Below, one piece after another: positions 13,554-25,256 of a stretch of 64,000 nucleotides of DNA. Under the pieces are notes generated by a model. The model did no database searches. It was not told the DNA's origin and saw only the letters and a list, made by a program, of their open reading frames with translations. Source of the DNA: Epiperipatus broadwayi (lineage: Eukaryota; Onychophora; Udeonychophora; Euonychophora; Peripatidae); assembly GCA_028023455.1 (NCBI GenBank), contig JAQFVV010006294.1, positions 310,001 through 374,000 of the forward strand, in the 5' to 3' direction. The position numbers and the translations under genes were made by a program. Numbering within the stretch: the stretch's first letter is position 1; each line of letters begins with the position of its first letter.

Positions 13554-15860
13554 GTAATCCCCTGCCGCAAAAATGAACTTTCATCTTAATAACCTTTTCT
13601 ATTGTAAAATATAAATGTAAACCTCCAATAATGTTATTTCCCATCAGCTAATGCATGTCTTTTAAACATTTCTAGTTCTGAAATTTTTCCTAATGTAAAA
13701 ATGTAATTACTTATTTCTCTATCGGTAATGCTAAGCCGATTAACTGCCTAAACAATGACCTCTTTTCTTTTTTGATTTCTTTTTGTTTTATATTTAAACT
13801 GTAATTCTCACTTTATAAACTCGGATGCTAGGTTCTCACTCTCCTTGTATTTTTATTTTAATGCGGCAATGTTTATTTAATATTATGCAAATCATATCAA
13901 ATTTTAGTATGCTAATAACTCGATCTGGCGAATCAATCCTATTTATTTTTGCTATTCTGCCAATGCGGAAGATTTAATCGTAAACATAAGCTTGCTTACA
14001 TTATAAAATTCGCCCGATCGAGAGATATTCCTAAACTATGTTTTAATAATATATATTATGCTTTTCACTGCTATCTAAAATAAATAATTTACTATTGCTC
14101 CACGCTATTGATTAACATGATGAAAATTGAGTATTACATAAATTTAATTCAGATCTTTATGTCTAAATGATTCATTTTATAAGTAGCCCGCCATCTAACG
14201 ATAATTTAAGTCACTTATTTCTCGGGCGGATTAATATGCGTTTAACGAAGGAATTTTAATGTTTTTAATATTTTATCCTTAAGATATTGAATAAATTCTT
14301 TAAGTAAGTTGTATGCCCCGTTTGGGACTGCTTTTAGATCATTATTTCATTACGTTAGACTTAATTAGTATTTTAAGGCTGTATAAATCAGGGTAAATCA
14401 AACCTGACAGCTTTCGTAACGTGTCCCGGTGATAACGTTCCTAATTCAAAAATGGCTTTGTCATACTTTCTCTCATTAATGGAAAATATATATAGCACAA
14501 TTCTCGACAGAGCGTGGAGGCCCCAGCTCTTACAGATTGTCCTAGGTTAGGTAAGCGCTGCTATGGCTTAACATTCGACGAGTCGGAACCATAGTATCTT
14601 GCCAACCAATTCCCGATGCTATCCGTCACAAGTGCGGATAAGCTTATTTTTCTTCGCTCCCAAATTGTTGAAGCTCCTCGTCCGCTCAGGCCTTATCATG
14701 CGGCTCACACGTTATCGTTCCTATCCTTTCATATGGTTCAGATGTCTATAAGCCGTAATGATATAATTTCCCTAAGCCATCCCAAAATTCTCGTTATAGT
14801 TTAAATTTAATTAACTTTATTATATATATTATCGCCTATTAGCGCTACCCATCCTTCGTTCAACCGCTATTAATACATCATTAATTAACTATTGAGAAAA
14901 TCTATAAATGTTGATTCGCACGACAATATCAAAATGATCTTGCTTTTCCTATTTCTCTTCGCAGATAAGAAATAAATGAATCATCTCATAATGTTCCAAA
15001 ATAATTGATCTATAATTAATGTACCTTCCATGAAATCCAAATGTAACCAAAACTTGTTAGATCATTTATTATTTAAAGTATAATCGTTATAAAAGCTCGC
15101 GTATAGTTATCAAATTATGTTATATTCATCTTAATTTAAATGTAATCTTATGTTGAATAAAAACCCTCGTACTGTTATTAAGTTTGGTCATATTCTATGT
15201 AATTTAAAATCTTATAAGCATTCATTCTAAAAGCTATTGTCATTGGTTAGTTTCCTTAATTTAGGAATATCATAGCGTGAGTAATAGCAACCCGTTAAAT
15301 CACATTAGCATATTAAGCCGCATCTGTTCAAATAATTAATTTATCATTATGTATATTTAGTGGTGCATATACATCAAACCTTGTTATGTTATCCGGTTTG
15401 ACATGGAATGCCCAAGTGACCATAAGTGAAACCTAAATCGAGTGTTCAATATATATAATTTCTAATTCATTGTAAATCTCCATATCTAGTGATTCACATG
15501 ATTAATCAATTATTATTAATATTACATTTAATAAATTTACATTTAATAAGCTATTTTTTGGATATTTTTGTTGGTTTGTGTGCACATCTAGCATTATTTT
15601 GCGTTATCAATTAGTTAAGCCGTAGGTCTCTTGTATCTTTGCTGAACCTTTCTGGGCCGGAGTAAATTGAAGGGTAGGCTGCTATCATCAGAAATGTTGT
15701 TTGTAATGTGATAGACTTGGGAAGTGGGCAATCGGGCGGAGTTCATGAGTATCCCTGACCTGTGTATCTCGTATATGATTGAACTCTAGATACTTTTGCT
15801 TAGGGCCTAATTCTTGTTAGACGAACATACAATTCTGACCGGTACAATATTTTATCATTA

Positions 15861-16652
15861 ACCCTCAACTTAATCACCATTACAGTATGTTCATGCCAAT
15901 TTTTCCATGAATTGAATATATTTCTCATTTTCTCCTTTAAATATGATGAAAAAAATTGGAGAAACAATCTGAAATTAGTTAATTAAGCTTCTCAATGATA
16001 TATCTTTATGATATTAACCACTAAGGATAGATAGTTATTATAGATTTTAATTCAATCACTAAGGCCAAACCATCCAGATAGCTTTTTTTTCCTATTGTAA
16101 TTTCATTTAGTCATGAGATAAAACAAAAAAAAATGTTTTAATTTAAATATATATAAAAAAAAAATCAAATTAATTTAACACATTTTTTTTTTCCAAATCT
16201 TTTTATTTTATTAACAATTTTTTTCTTTTCACTTTTCCTCTAAGCTTCAACCATATTATGCTTGTCATTGTCAAAGATTATTGCTGTAAAATATTTTTTT
16301 ATAAAATATGTTTAAAATGTTTACAAAAAATTTACAAGAATAATATAATAAAATATTCATTCACATAAATTATCAATATTTTTTTTATAATTTACTTCTT
16401 GATTACTTTCATAAGTGTATTCATCATTTACGCTTTTTTTTTTTAATTTACTTTATATATATAAGATTCATAAAATAAAACAAGATTGAAAAGAAAGTGT
16501 GTTAAATTAATTTATTTATATATTGAAATTAATAGCCATATTTTTTTTTGGGAGGGGGGGTGAAATATTTATTAATTTTATTAAATGTTTTAATTTATTA
16601 ACTCAAAACTAAAATTCCATTAAAAAATTAGCTTTTAACACACTTTAATTGA
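15861..16652. other. AT-rich DNA with poly-T/poly-A runs
   Basis: CpG becomes rare again. The stretch has a short inverted pair around TTAATTTAACACA (near 16172 and 16500) and a G run near 16551. No gene is seen. Confidence 0.55.
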
Positions 16653-16957
16653 TTAACTGAAAGGAGACCCTTTGATTCCTCTTGGAGGCCTTAAAGGAAA
16701 CGAGCAGGGCAAATTCCTAATGTCCACTCCATACGTTCTTGTCGTTGCAGCTGTTATTACTATATGTGATTATTCATATAGTATACGAACATGGATGGGC
16801 TGCTCACCAACACGCATTAGCCAGCGTGGTGAGTTTATTGGCTTTTTACCTCTGAGTTTAAGATCAAGAACACCCTGGTCTTTCTTCTCAGTGCCTGATA
16901 AGGCAGAATGAATGTTTGTGTAAAGGATAAATATTTTCCCAATACATATATACAATT

Positions 16958-19729
16958 ATGACAGACAAAAATAAAGCATGGCCCTTATTCCCAGGAGGCT
17001 GTAAAGTCACCAACCAAGGCAGCGGTTGGTGGCCGAAGGTGGAGGGTGCTAAGAATCCCCTGATTGCGGACCCAGGCTGCCATTTGATGACAACTTTTTA
17101 TTTAGGTACTTACAACTGCAGATCACTTTCAAGTGAAGGAAGATTGCAAAAATTACAAGAAGAACTCTCTTATATTAAATGGGACATTATTGGACTCTGT
17201 GATGTTAGAAGAAAAGGTGAAGAGACAATTGATTTAAAAAGTGGACATATACTCTATTATAAAGGCACAAATATTGGAAATACAAGTGGAGTAGGATTCA
17301 TTATAAATAAAAAGTGGAAGAACAATATTGTGGAGATTGATGGTGTATCGGACAGAGTGGCAAGATTAGTTATACAACTTAATAGCAAATACCAAATGCA
17401 GATAATTCAGGTTTATGCCCCAACAAGTTCTCATAGTGATGAAGTAGAAGATTTTTATATGGATGTACAAAAGGCTTTTGATCAGAGTAAACACCATTTT
17501 AAAATTGTTATGGGAGACTTTAATGCTAGAATTGGTAAAAAAATGAAAGATGAAAGTGCTGTGGGTAATTTTGGTTATGGCAATAGAAATGAGAGAGTAC
17601 ATAGACTTGTGGAGTTTGCAGAAAAAGAAAAACTTTATATTATGAATTCTTTTTTTGAGAAAAATGTTAAAAGGAAATGGACATGGAAGCATCCAAATGA
17701 AGGTACAGCAGAATTGGATTATATTTTGACTAACAGGAAATACATATTTCAAGATTGTAATGTTCTTAATAAATTTAACACAGGAAGTGATCATCGATTA
17801 GTAAGGTGTAAGATACATGTTAATGTAAAACTAGAGAGACAAAAATTATTACGAAAAACAATATTTACAGTTGATATTCCTAATCTTCAGAAACATTCTA
17901 ATGAATTTAAATTAGAACTTACAAATCGGTTTCAAGTATTAGTAGATTTTGAACATGATTCAGATTTGAATGAAATTAATATGAAAATAACTGATACACT
18001 TTTGAAAACTGCAACAAAGATAGCTGGTAGAAAGAAACAGCAATTGACCAATAAAATTTCTACTGAGACTAGAGAATTTATGAAGAAAAGAAGGAATATG
18101 AAGATATACAAAAATGATGCATTAAAAAGAATTGAATATCTCGAATTTTGTAAAATGGTGCGGAAAAGAGTTGAAAATGATATAAGAAAGTATAACTGTG
18201 AAATAGCAAGGAAAGCTGTAGAAGAAAATAAAAGTCTCAAAAATGTTAAACAACATTTTGGTATTGGTAGGAAATTTATATCTGCAATAAGAAAAAAAGA
18301 TGGAATTATTACTAAAAGGAGATATGACATCATGAAATTGGTAGAAGATTTTTATCAAGAATTATATAGTAATAAAGAACAAGTACCTCCTATATCTATT
18401 ACATCTTCCAAATTGGCCAGAATTTTAAATGAAGAAGTGAGACATGCAATTAAATGTATGAAGAAAGGAAAGGCTCCAGGTAATGATGGAATTATAATTG
18501 ATATATTAAAAGAAGCAGGTGAAGAAATAGAAAAAATTTTAGCAAAGTTATATACCAAATGTCTAAATGATAAAGATGTACCCGATGATTGGAAGAATGC
18601 AGTAATAATATTAATATTTAAAAAAGGTGTTAAAGAAGATATTAGAAATTACAGACCTATCAGCCTTTTATCAGTTTTATATAAAATTTTTACCAAGATA
18701 ATTACTACTCGTCTACATAGAACATTGCATTTCCACCAACCAAGAGAACAAGCTGGATTTAAAAGTGGTTTTAGTACAGTAGATCATATCCAGGTATTGA
18801 GAGAAGTTATAGAAAGGACAAATGAATATGAGTTGCCATTATGCTTAGGATTTGTAGATTATGAAAAGGCATTTGATTCTATAAACATTTCTTCAGTCAT
18901 TAAAGCATTAGATCATCAAGGTATAGATCCAGGATATTGTCATATTTTAAAGAATATTTATAAAAATGCAACAGCAACAATTAAATTACATAATGACACT
19001 GGGAAAGTCAACATTGAGAAAGGTGTAAGACAAGGTGACTCCATATCTCCAAAACTTTTTACAGCAGTGCTGCATGAAGTATTTTGTGGATTAAAATGGG
19101 AAACTAAAGGAGTGAAAGTAAATGGTGATTATTTAAGTCATTTAGATTTCGCAGATGATGTAGTTGTTTTTGCAAATAATGCTTCAGATCTGCAGGAAAT
19201 GTTGCAGGAATTATCAGATGAAAGTAGGAAAGTAGGACTAAAGATAAATGTTAAAAAGACTAAAGTAATGTTTAATCGATTTGCTCAAAATATGAAAATA
19301 AAGATTGATTATGATGAATTAGAAGAAGTTAACAATTATAAATACCTTGGTCAGATTATTAATACAGATGGAAACATAATGGAGGAAATTAATCATAGAA
19401 TTAAACTTGGTTGGAGTGCTTTTGGTAGAAATAACTTGATACTAAAAGGAAATATGCCTATGTGTTTGAAAAGGAAGGTTTTTAACAAATGTGTTTTACC
19501 AGTTCTTACTTATGGATCTGAGACTTGGACACTTAATAGAAGAGCAATTCAGAGACTTCAGACCACTCAAAGAAGTATGGAGAGATGTATGTTGGGAGTA
19601 ACAAGAAGAGATTGTAAACGCAATGTATGGGTAAAAGAACAAACAGGTGTTACTGACCTCATTGAAAAAATTAAAAGATTGAAGTGGAGTTGGGCTGGAC
19701 ATATTGTTAGAAGAGATGATAATAGATAG
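16958..19729 (+). CDS. RTE endonuclease-reverse transcriptase, premature stop
   Basis: The 923-codon ORF nicks target DNA and reverse-transcribes its own RNA. An APE-like endonuclease occupies about residues 45-290: TYNCRSLS (51-58), the metal-site motif GLCDVRR (79-85), VYAPTS, GDFNAR (186-191) and SDHR (277-280). A linker follows to about 480. The reverse transcriptase spans about 490-800: KAPGNDG, FVDYEKAFDS (motif A, 632-641), RQGDS (motif B, 691-695) and FADD (motif C, 731-734). The C-terminal WAGHIVRRDDNR motif ends at a TAG at 19727 where the sister copy has TGG. The same frame stays open 61 more codons to 19912. Two defects are visible: the nonsense codon, and Asp82 where the other copy has the usual Glu. 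The start was chosen because the other copy begins at the same MTDKNK. Retrotransposition is probably impaired. Confidence 0.93.
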   Translation: MTDKNKAWPLFPGGCKVTNQGSGWWPKVEGAKNPLIADPGCHLMTTFYLGTYNCRSLSSEGRLQKLQEELSYIKWDIIGLCDVRRKGEETIDLKSGHILYYKGTNIGNTSGVGFIINKKWKNNIVEIDGVSDRVARLVIQLNSKYQMQIIQVYAPTSSHSDEVEDFYMDVQKAFDQSKHHFKIVMGDFNARIGKKMKDESAVGNFGYGNRNERVHRLVEFAEKEKLYIMNSFFEKNVKRKWTWKHPNEGTAELDYILTNRKYIFQDCNVLNKFNTGSDHRLVRCKIHVNVKLERQKLLRKTIFTVDIPNLQKHSNEFKLELTNRFQVLVDFEHDSDLNEINMKITDTLLKTATKIAGRKKQQLTNKISTETREFMKKRRNMKIYKNDALKRIEYLEFCKMVRKRVENDIRKYNCEIARKAVEENKSLKNVKQHFGIGRKFISAIRKKDGIITKRRYDIMKLVEDFYQELYSNKEQVPPISITSSKLARILNEEVRHAIKCMKKGKAPGNDGIIIDILKEAGEEIEKILAKLYTKCLNDKDVPDDWKNAVIILIFKKGVKEDIRNYRPISLLSVLYKIFTKIITTRLHRTLHFHQPREQAGFKSGFSTVDHIQVLREVIERTNEYELPLCLGFVDYEKAFDSINISSVIKALDHQGIDPGYCHILKNIYKNATATIKLHNDTGKVNIEKGVRQGDSISPKLFTAVLHEVFCGLKWETKGVKVNGDYLSHLDFADDVVVFANNASDLQEMLQELSDESRKVGLKINVKKTKVMFNRFAQNMKIKIDYDELEEVNNYKYLGQIINTDGNIMEEINHRIKLGWSAFGRNNLILKGNMPMCLKRKVFNKCVLPVLTYGSETWTLNRRAIQRLQTTQRSMERCMLGVTRRDCKRNVWVKEQTGVTDLIEKIKRLKWSWAGHIVRRDDNR

Positions 19730-19912
19730 ACAATTGAAATTTTAAACTGGATTCCAAGAGATTGTAAAAGACCCAGAAAGAGACCACATGTGAGATGGAT
19801 GGATGAAATAAGAAAGTGTGCATGGGTGATGTGGAGAAGAGAAGCTAAAGATCGGAGAAGATGGATTAAACTTGGAGAGACCTTCATCCTGCAGTGGATT
19901 GATAATGGTTGA
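19730..19912 (+). pseudogene. Cut-off C-terminus of the RTE ORF
   Basis: Directly after the TAG at 19727-19729 the same frame continues with TIEILNWIPRDCKRPRKRPH and ends at TGA 19910-19912. The minus-strand copy encodes the same residues immediately after an intact Trp codon. One base change therefore explains the truncation, and the family's full protein would be about 985 residues. Confidence 0.88.
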
Positions 19913-19926
19913 TAATGATGATGATA

Positions 19927-22689
19927 TTCAAAGTAATTCAAAATTAAAACGCTATAGACTTATAATGGAGCACAAGAAGCATTTTTAGTTTGTAAATTCA
20001 TTAGTCTTTTCATTAACATGTATCTATACATGCATGTATTCAATGCCAGTATCAGTGCTTACACTCAGTTAAAACAAATTTTATTTATGTAGACCTTTTA
20101 TTTGAAAACTTTCATGGATAAAATGTTTCTTTTTCATTTTAACATAGAAAGTCAATATAGATGATTGAAAATTATTTTGTTTGGTAGTACAATATGTTCT
20201 TAAATTCTCTTGTATTTTTCCACTAAATATTATGCAAATCTTCAGACATTTTCTACTTCCAAAATTTTTTTAAATCCAATTGCTCCTACTGGTCAAAATA
20301 TTTTTCAATTTTACAATATCGTTATATAATCATAACCAAATATATTCCTTTATATACAAAATCAGTTGTGCTAGTGATCAATTATTTCTCAAGATAAATT
20401 AGTATTAGCATATGTTTTAAGTAATAGCATAAATTAAAAAAGTAAAAAAAAAGTTTTTTTGTTTTCTTTTTTTAAATCAAATGGTTTGTTGATATTCATA
20501 AAAAGTTCGGGTACTGGAAGTGACAGTTGGGCCACAATTCAGTTTGTTACTCTACCAATGCACGAAAACATGAACAATCTGACCCCATCTGATCCCTCAA
20601 GAAATTCAGTATGATACATCAATCTCATCATAAGAGTTAAATTAAAACATAGCAAATACAGGCATTTTTTAAGAAAAAAATAATCAAAACTAATATATTG
20701 AATAAAATCTTTATAAACCAATTTATAATCAGTTATTTGGGGAATCAAATTCGAGCATAAATATAGCAAACTAAGCGCAATAGTTCCCATTCATTATGAT
20801 CAGATCAAATAATATTTAAAACCCAAAATGACCACATGAAGCAAGACAATTCTATAAAATTTAGTTTTGGGGGGCTTTTGTTCTAAAGCCAGCCATTCTT
20901 ATACTAGACTAACTGTTCATAAGCATAAATAACACTATATGAATAAATAAAATTATATACGATATATAAATATATATGATTTTCTTAAAAAATTAAATTA
21001 CTTAATTTAGATTCTAATTCCTGTTTTAAAAAAGGAAGTTAAAAAAATTAATTTCAGCACGTGTCGCCACATATATATGTATATACACTTATAAACAATA
21101 TTTTATACATATCTACATTATACATCAACTGTATACCTATAGACCTATACATATTTCCATAATGTATATACAATAAAATATAGACATTATCTTTCTTAAA
21201 ATACTCCAATAATTTTCTCACTAGTAAGATGAGAGATTTAGTTGTTATGGCAACATGATTTTAAATGAAGTGGTACTTACTCTGCCGTATAATAGTTTTG
21301 TTGTTACAAGTCGATGCAGGACTGTTTAATTTAAGGCTGTAAAACTATACTCTCAGTCACTAAAATATTTGTTCAGGGGCTATCTATGATTACAGGTGAG
21401 TTATTTCAAATTTTAATCGTTTTAATATATATTTAGTTTGCACAATTCTTTTTTTTTTTACCTCCAAATTACAAGAGTTTATTTCAGTTCAGTAGTTTAT
21501 AAAAGGATAATATATATGTATACATCATATTTAACAATGATAATATTGCGGATGTTGTGCCCGTAAACTTTTTGAAGTAAAATATAAGTTAAAAATAAAA
21601 TAATATTTAATTCAAATTCTTTTATAGGCAACGATGGGCAAAGTGTAACTTGAATGCTTTTAGAACACAGTATATATAAATTGAAGTAATGTCACTTACC
21701 AAAAATTAGTTTTTACTCACATACAATTATTTTTTTAAATTAAAAAAAAAAAAAAAACAGATATAATATATATGTTTGTGTGTGTAGATGTGCAAATCCT
21801 ATATATGTATCTTATTGACAAAACCAAAGAATATAAATTGTGTCAAAAGTAATTGGGTTATTACAGTAGCTTACGAAATGTTCAACCTGATTTTATGCAG
21901 TAAACATATATGTATATACACACACAGATATAAAAGTGTGTGCGCAATGATCAGTTCTCTTTTATAGTTTAAATTGCCAGAAGATTAAATTCGCTTGTGT
22001 TTAAACTCACAATGATTTGACACTAGAATATTACGACTTCTCTAGAAAGTGATTATATATTATTAGTTGTTTTCAGATAATAACATGAATCTACAAAACA
22101 AAAAGTAATTATAGCATAAAGTTAGAATTTTAAAAAGTATATGATTGATTGGATGGATGAGAGGAGGAGATTATATCAGAACAAAGTGATAGACACAGTT
22201 AACCCAAATGGGATTGTTTTTTTTTCTCAGCAGGTTCCCAAATGACCCAAGAATCTTTAGCTCTTGAGTCGATTTCTCTCACTTACTGCATTAAAACACT
22301 CAAGAGAAGCACAAACTTTTGTTATTTATGATATTCGCAATAAAACATTGAATGTATTTATTCTTTTAATTCAGGAATATTTTGATAACATCGATGAATA
22401 TTTTTTAATATAAACAAAAAAGTAATCTTAAAGAACTGCTTAAAATAAATCTACATCCATGTTAGTAATAAGTATGTCAGACAATGATTTATGATATGTG
22501 CCTTTCACGAATAGCATAAAGGTAAATAAAATATATTATGCAATATATTTCTTCAATAAGTAAATACTGAAAATGAAATTATAGAAAAAATAATAAAGAT
22601 AATCAAATAAGTTGTGTAATTTAAAATCCATAATATAATTTCTTTGTAAATAAAAACTCCAAACTACACTAAAAATTATGTAAAATCAT
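19927..22689. other. AT-rich DNA, one weak exon candidate
   Basis: No repeats with clear boundaries are seen. A weak minus-strand exon candidate is listed at 21281-21336. An 83-codon minus-strand frame at 20539-20790 has no recognised domain. Confidence 0.5.
21281..21336 (-). other. Candidate internal exon
   Basis: On the minus strand a 3' splice-site context ending GTTTTACAG precedes 56 nt with one open frame (about 18 codons, LKLNSPASTCNNKTIIRQ). This is followed by a strong donor, AGA/GTAAGTACC. The segment includes CG dinucleotides, rare around it. The reading is short enough to occur by chance and no family is recognised. Confidence 0.2.
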
Positions 22690-24110
22690 ATAGAATCATC
22701 ATTTTTAAGATTGAAAAAAATGAACCTTTTTGAAAAATAGACAGATGAAAAAAAAAAAAGACTCAGGACATAAAACAAAAAATATACTAAAAACAGAGAG
22801 ATATCAAAGTAAAAGGCTGAAAAAAGGTATAGGATTTTTTTTAAATATGTAAAAAGAGGAAGCAACAACAACAAAAAATAGTAAAGAAAAGAGAGAAAAG
22901 TAAAATAAAACAAAAAGGGCAATAAGAAAAAAGATGAGGCACATAAAAAAAAAGAAGAGATAATCAAGTGGAAAAAAAAAAACACAGAAAAAATATCTAG
23001 CTGAAAGAAATGACATCTGTGCAAAAAAAATAGACACACAAATACATAAGTAAAAGTATGTTAAAATGATAGATAAAAATAAAAATTCACAAAAAAAATA
23101 TAGTGAATGGTATTACAAATAAAAAGATAGGCTAAAGAAAAAAAAATAGGTTGAATAAAAATCAAGAATAAAATGAAAAGATAGGATTAAAAACAAGTGT
23201 CTTTAAAAAAACCAGGTAAACTGATAGACTTGGGATAGATCCAAAAAGACCATAGATGTGTTAGAGCATGAATAAAGTGGAAAAAATAAAATAAAAAAAG
23301 TGCAAAATGAAAGCGTTCACATCTTCTGTTTTAAAAAAAAAATGAAGTAAAAGAATAATGATAGAAACCTTAATTATGCAAAGTGTCATTATTTATTGAT
23401 GTCATTCTAAATTTGGGCTGCTGGAATAAATTATTTTAAGAATATGTAAAACTATCATTGATAATGATCAAGTGCTATCTGACCCATTATCCTACTTTTC
23501 CCAATTTGTGCTTTAGAACAACACACCAAAGGCTAAACAACAAAAATTAAAAATAATGGCAAAAAGAAGTTAACAAACAATATGAAAAAAAAATCAAGAA
23601 AAAAAAAGATTAAAATAAACAAAGATAAAAACTCAGTAGTGACTAAAACAAAGATCACAATATATATATAGTAAAAAAGATGCAATTAAGAAATGGTTAG
23701 ACAAAACAAGATTGGCATTACAAAAAAAAAAAGAAAAAGCTCAGTGAAATATAAAATAGGCAGAAAAATTAAGAAACATTATAAAAACGAAAAATAAAAG
23801 AAAATAGGTAGTGACAATTCTATAAACTTAAATAAAGAATAATGAGAAAAACTTATATAATATATATATATCAAAAACACAGAACAACCTGAATAAAAAG
23901 AGAAATTATAATTTTTAAAATAGGAGTAAACATGTATAAAAATAGAAAATAAAAATAAGTCAGTAATGGAATTAGTAAAAAAATAAATTAAAATAACTTG
24001 TATGGAGACCAAAAAAAAATACTTTTTTTAAAAAATGAATAAAAAATAAAAGTATAAAAAGAAAAACAATAGATGAAAGGAAAGAAAGTTAAATTTTAAT
24101 TAACACAAAT
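22690..24110 (+). repeat. Purine-biased low-complexity tract
   Basis: The plus strand is overwhelmingly A and G, with runs such as GAAAAAAAAAAA, AAAGAAGAGA and AAGAAAAAA recurring irregularly. A less biased island interrupts it at about 23390-23540. The complementary strand gives long F/S/L-only frames, which are artefacts of composition. No exact repeat period could be established by eye. A shorter tract of similar character occurs at 42390-43200. Confidence 0.65.
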
Positions 24111-24228
24111 GGAAAAAAAAATATATCATAGTACTTATAAATTATTCTTACAAATTAATTTAATATTTTAAAAGGTATAATAAATATTTAAATACATGTA
24201 TAGTATTTATATTTTAAACCAGATGTAA

Positions 24229-24450
24229 TTAGACGGGATTTGAACCCAGACTTTCACATTCCCTTTAGTCATGCACTTCATCTTATACAACCGACACACA
24301 TGATCACATACATGTGAAAATGATAAATGATCCCCAATATACGTATTCTGTGCTGAACCAGAACTCATCAGTTAGTCCAGATCATCTTGTACATATATAT
24401 GTAATTAGTGCTTGGTTTGTATTAAGATAGCAAATCCTCAAACCTTAATG
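24229..24450 (-). repeat. tRNA-related SINE-like repeat, left inverted arm
   Basis: The segment is the inverted counterpart of 25043-25256, with many substitutions. Near its outer end it carries GGGTTCAAATCCC on the minus strand, a good RNA polymerase III B-box match. A tRNA-like segment precedes it (GTATAAGATGAAGTGCATGACT). A third relative lies at 62896-62980. It is probably a tRNA-derived SINE or a tRNA-promoter-bearing repeat. Confidence 0.6.
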
Positions 24451-24481
24451 GACAGGCTTCAATCTTCTCCACTCTCCTACT

Positions 24482-24645
24482 CTTTAGCTATCCATATGAT
24501 TGAAAATCTGATGATGGCATGTTCAAAGCCCTTGATTGCCAATTTTTGTTGACATATGATCAACATGGGTATGACACAATAAAAATTGGTAAACAATATC
24601 TTTGAACATACTATCATTGGATTTTCAAGGCTATGAATAGCTGAA
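24482..24645. repeat. Inner hairpin of the nested inverted structure
   Basis: Arms of about 75-80 bp are imperfect inverted copies (CTTTAGCTATCC at one end, CTATGAATAGCTGAAG at the other; ATGTTCAAAG against CTTTGAACAT). The hairpin lies between the left tRNA-like arm and the hAT element. No coding content. Confidence 0.75.
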
Positions 24646-25042
24646 GAGGGGTCCCAACCTTTTTGCACTTAAGAGCACATTCTATAATACCGGCCAGGTG
24701 GCGGGCACCATTTATTTTTTCCAACCAGATGGCAGGCAACATTTATTTTTTCAATGGAAATTTATAGTTGGATATTGTTAATAATACACATAATGTACAA
24801 AAAAAATATTTATTTCAAAAATAAAATTTTAACATAATTAACGTTTATATTTTTACGCTGTAAAAGTATAGTATGCCCTACAATTTGATTACAATATAAT
24901 ACAATAATTTATAAGAAATTTTAAAAATTAAATTTATTTGTATCAGACAAATAATTTTTTATCCTGTTCGGATAGCGGCGGCCACACACAAAATGGTCTG
25001 CAGGCGCCGTGGTGCCCGCGGGCATAGGGTTGGGGACCCCTG
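24646..25042. mobile_element. Non-autonomous hAT-like element (about 400 bp)
   Basis: The termini are GAGGGGTCCCAACC and GGTTGGGGACCCCTG, matching the CAGGGGTCCCCAACC form common in animal hAT elements. Subterminal inverted sequences GGCGGGCACCA and TGGTGCCCGCGGGC extend the match, and the middle is AT-rich without an ORF. The G+C-rich ends contrast with the body. No 8-bp duplication is clear, and the right end abuts the inverted arm at 25043 directly, so one side may have been rearranged. Confidence 0.75.
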
Positions 25043-25256
25043 CATTAAAGTTTGAGGATTAATGTAACTTCAAGCACTGATTATATATATGTGGGAGATG
25101 ATGGTCTGGATCAATTGATGAGTGCTAGTTCAGCACAAAATACATATATTGGAGATCATTTATCTTTTCCGCATGTATGTGATTATGTGTATCAGTTGTA
25201 TAAGATGGAGTGCATGACTAAAGGGAGTGTGAAAGCCTGGGTTCAAATTCCCTTTA
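25043..25256 (+). repeat. tRNA-related SINE-like repeat, right inverted arm
   Basis: This is the inverted counterpart of 24229-24450. It ends with GGGTTCAAATTCC at about 25239, a one-mismatch B box, preceded by TCAGTTGTATAAGATGGAG, as in the copy at 62896-62980. The two arms differ at many positions, so the inverted arrangement is old or was formed by two independent insertions. Confidence 0.6.

Larger units (their letters stand above)
12970..15860 (+). promoter_or_regulatory. CpG-dense island, probable promoter/5' gene region
   Basis: For about 2.9 kb CG dinucleotides are frequent although the sequence remains AT-rich. In the flanking tens of kilobases CG is scarce. The change is abrupt on both sides (around 12.97 and 15.86 kb). 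No transposon termini, tandem repeats or long ORFs are visible inside, so the CpG content is not explained by a young insertion. It contains a TATA box (13231) and a candidate first coding exon (13506-13553). In genomes where methylated CpG decays, such islands mark unmethylated promoters. That interpretation is inference, because methylation cannot be seen here. The strand is assigned from the exon. Confidence 0.55.
16653..19926 (+). mobile_element. RTE-clade LINE, nearly complete copy
   Basis: The boundaries come from comparison with the minus-strand copy. The shared sequence begins at TTAACTGAAAGGAGACC and ends in a short GAT-type microsatellite (GATAATGATGATGATATTC). The layout is an approximately 305-bp leader, one long ORF with an AP-like endonuclease followed by a reverse transcriptase, and almost no 3' untranslated region. 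Single ORF, short 3' UTR and simple-repeat tail are typical of RTE elements (BovB/RTE group; predicted animal proteins of this kind are often labelled craniofacial development protein 2). A clear target duplication was not found. Confidence 0.92.

Noticed and set aside
14616-14804. 62-codon ORF in the CpG island
   Set aside because: No family, no splice support, and stops on both sides; kept only as part of the island.
17366-19941. Several minus-strand ORFs of 67-142 codons
   Set aside because: They are antisense shadows of the RTE endonuclease/RT reading frame. The same shadows recur in other RTE copies.
22686-24012. Minus-strand ORFs rich in F, S, L and Y
   Set aside because: Artefacts of the purine-biased plus strand.
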